A stretch of DNA of 64,000 nt from Tubiluchus corallicola (Eukaryota > Priapulida > Priapulimorpha > Priapulimorphida > Tubiluchidae): contig JAQGDQ010000034.1 of the NCBI GenBank assembly GCA_030141605.1, forward strand, positions 576,001 to 640,000. The letters run 5' to 3'. Below the pieces are notes generated by a model. It was not told where the DNA came from and ran no database searches. It saw only the letters and a program-made list of their open reading frames with translations. Position numbers and translations under genes: made by a program. Positions 63,501 to 64,000 of the stretch are shown here, piece by piece (positions within the stretch are counted from its first letter, which is position 1; every line of letters starts with the position of its first letter).

Positions 63501-64000
63501 TAGAGGTATTTCTCTCACTGAGGCAAGATGAAATCATATATGAATATGGCTAAGACACTTCAGCTGGTTCAGTGTCTCATCACAGAGGATTAAGCTAGAT
63601 TCCGATCCTACCATAGCCATCTACATTAAGTAGGCCTAGCATTGAGTGCTTGATTCCAGTCAGTGCCAGGGTGCTGTCACGTAAAAAGTCGGCACAGTTG
63701 CATAGTTGCCAAGAATTCCAGTAAACAGAAAGAATTTTCTAGGGCTAGGCAGTCGCAAAAGTTTGCATCAAAACAACATAACAATATTGTCGAGATTTTT
63801 CAGCAGACCTAACCGTTATTTGTAGCTCTCAGAAAATCCCCACGGTCATCCATTAAAGCCCTCAGGCTCACTCATTTATTACCTCATCCGCGTAAGCAGT
63901 TTCCTTCATTCCAGCCTTAATATACTGCTTTGTTTCAGTCGCGAGTCGGAGTACATTATTCCGCTAGATAAAATGAATTATAGCCGCAAAAATTTCGGCC

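Overview
This is a stretch of animal nuclear DNA from an invertebrate with long introns and many repeats. It is AT-rich and crowded with microsatellites, short retroelements and small DNA transposons. There are no operons, ribosome binding sites or dense ORFs. A degenerate TTAGGG array and metazoan-type 5S rRNA sequence fit a metazoan. I cannot name the phylum from the sequence.

One host gene can be read with confidence, on the minus strand. It is a poly(rC)-binding protein (PCBP / hnRNP E family, triple-KH RNA-binding protein). Nine coding exons were found by reading KH-domain protein across GT-AG junctions: 37405-37525 (start codon), 10072-10095, 9345-9377, 7753-7869, 6958-7083, 4642-4770, 3332-3460, 2092-2179 and 568-724. 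All reading phases join correctly. They give about 304 residues: KH1, KH2, a proline-rich linker and the first part of KH3. The rest of KH3 and the 3' end lie beyond the left edge. Almost none of this gene appears as a long open reading frame, because its exons are 24 to 157 bases long.

Region by region: 1-10.1 kb holds eight of the nine exons, with introns of 0.7-2.2 kb carrying a few dispersed repeats. 10.1-37.4 kb is a single 27.3-kb intron. It is filled with 5S-rRNA-headed elements, a 48-bp higher-order TTAGGG-like array, a decayed LINE, tRNA-derived SINEs and two TA-flanked MITEs. 37.5-64 kb is upstream of the first coding exon, either 5' UTR intron or intergenic. It contains large microsatellites, minisatellites, duplicated repeat blocks, two more 5S-family elements and a LINE 3' end with an open frame. 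No second gene could be supported there.

The most unusual feature is a family of roughly 0.5-kb elements with a 5S rRNA head (SINE3-like), in six copies with different truncations. I found no defence, biosynthetic or other novel gene system.
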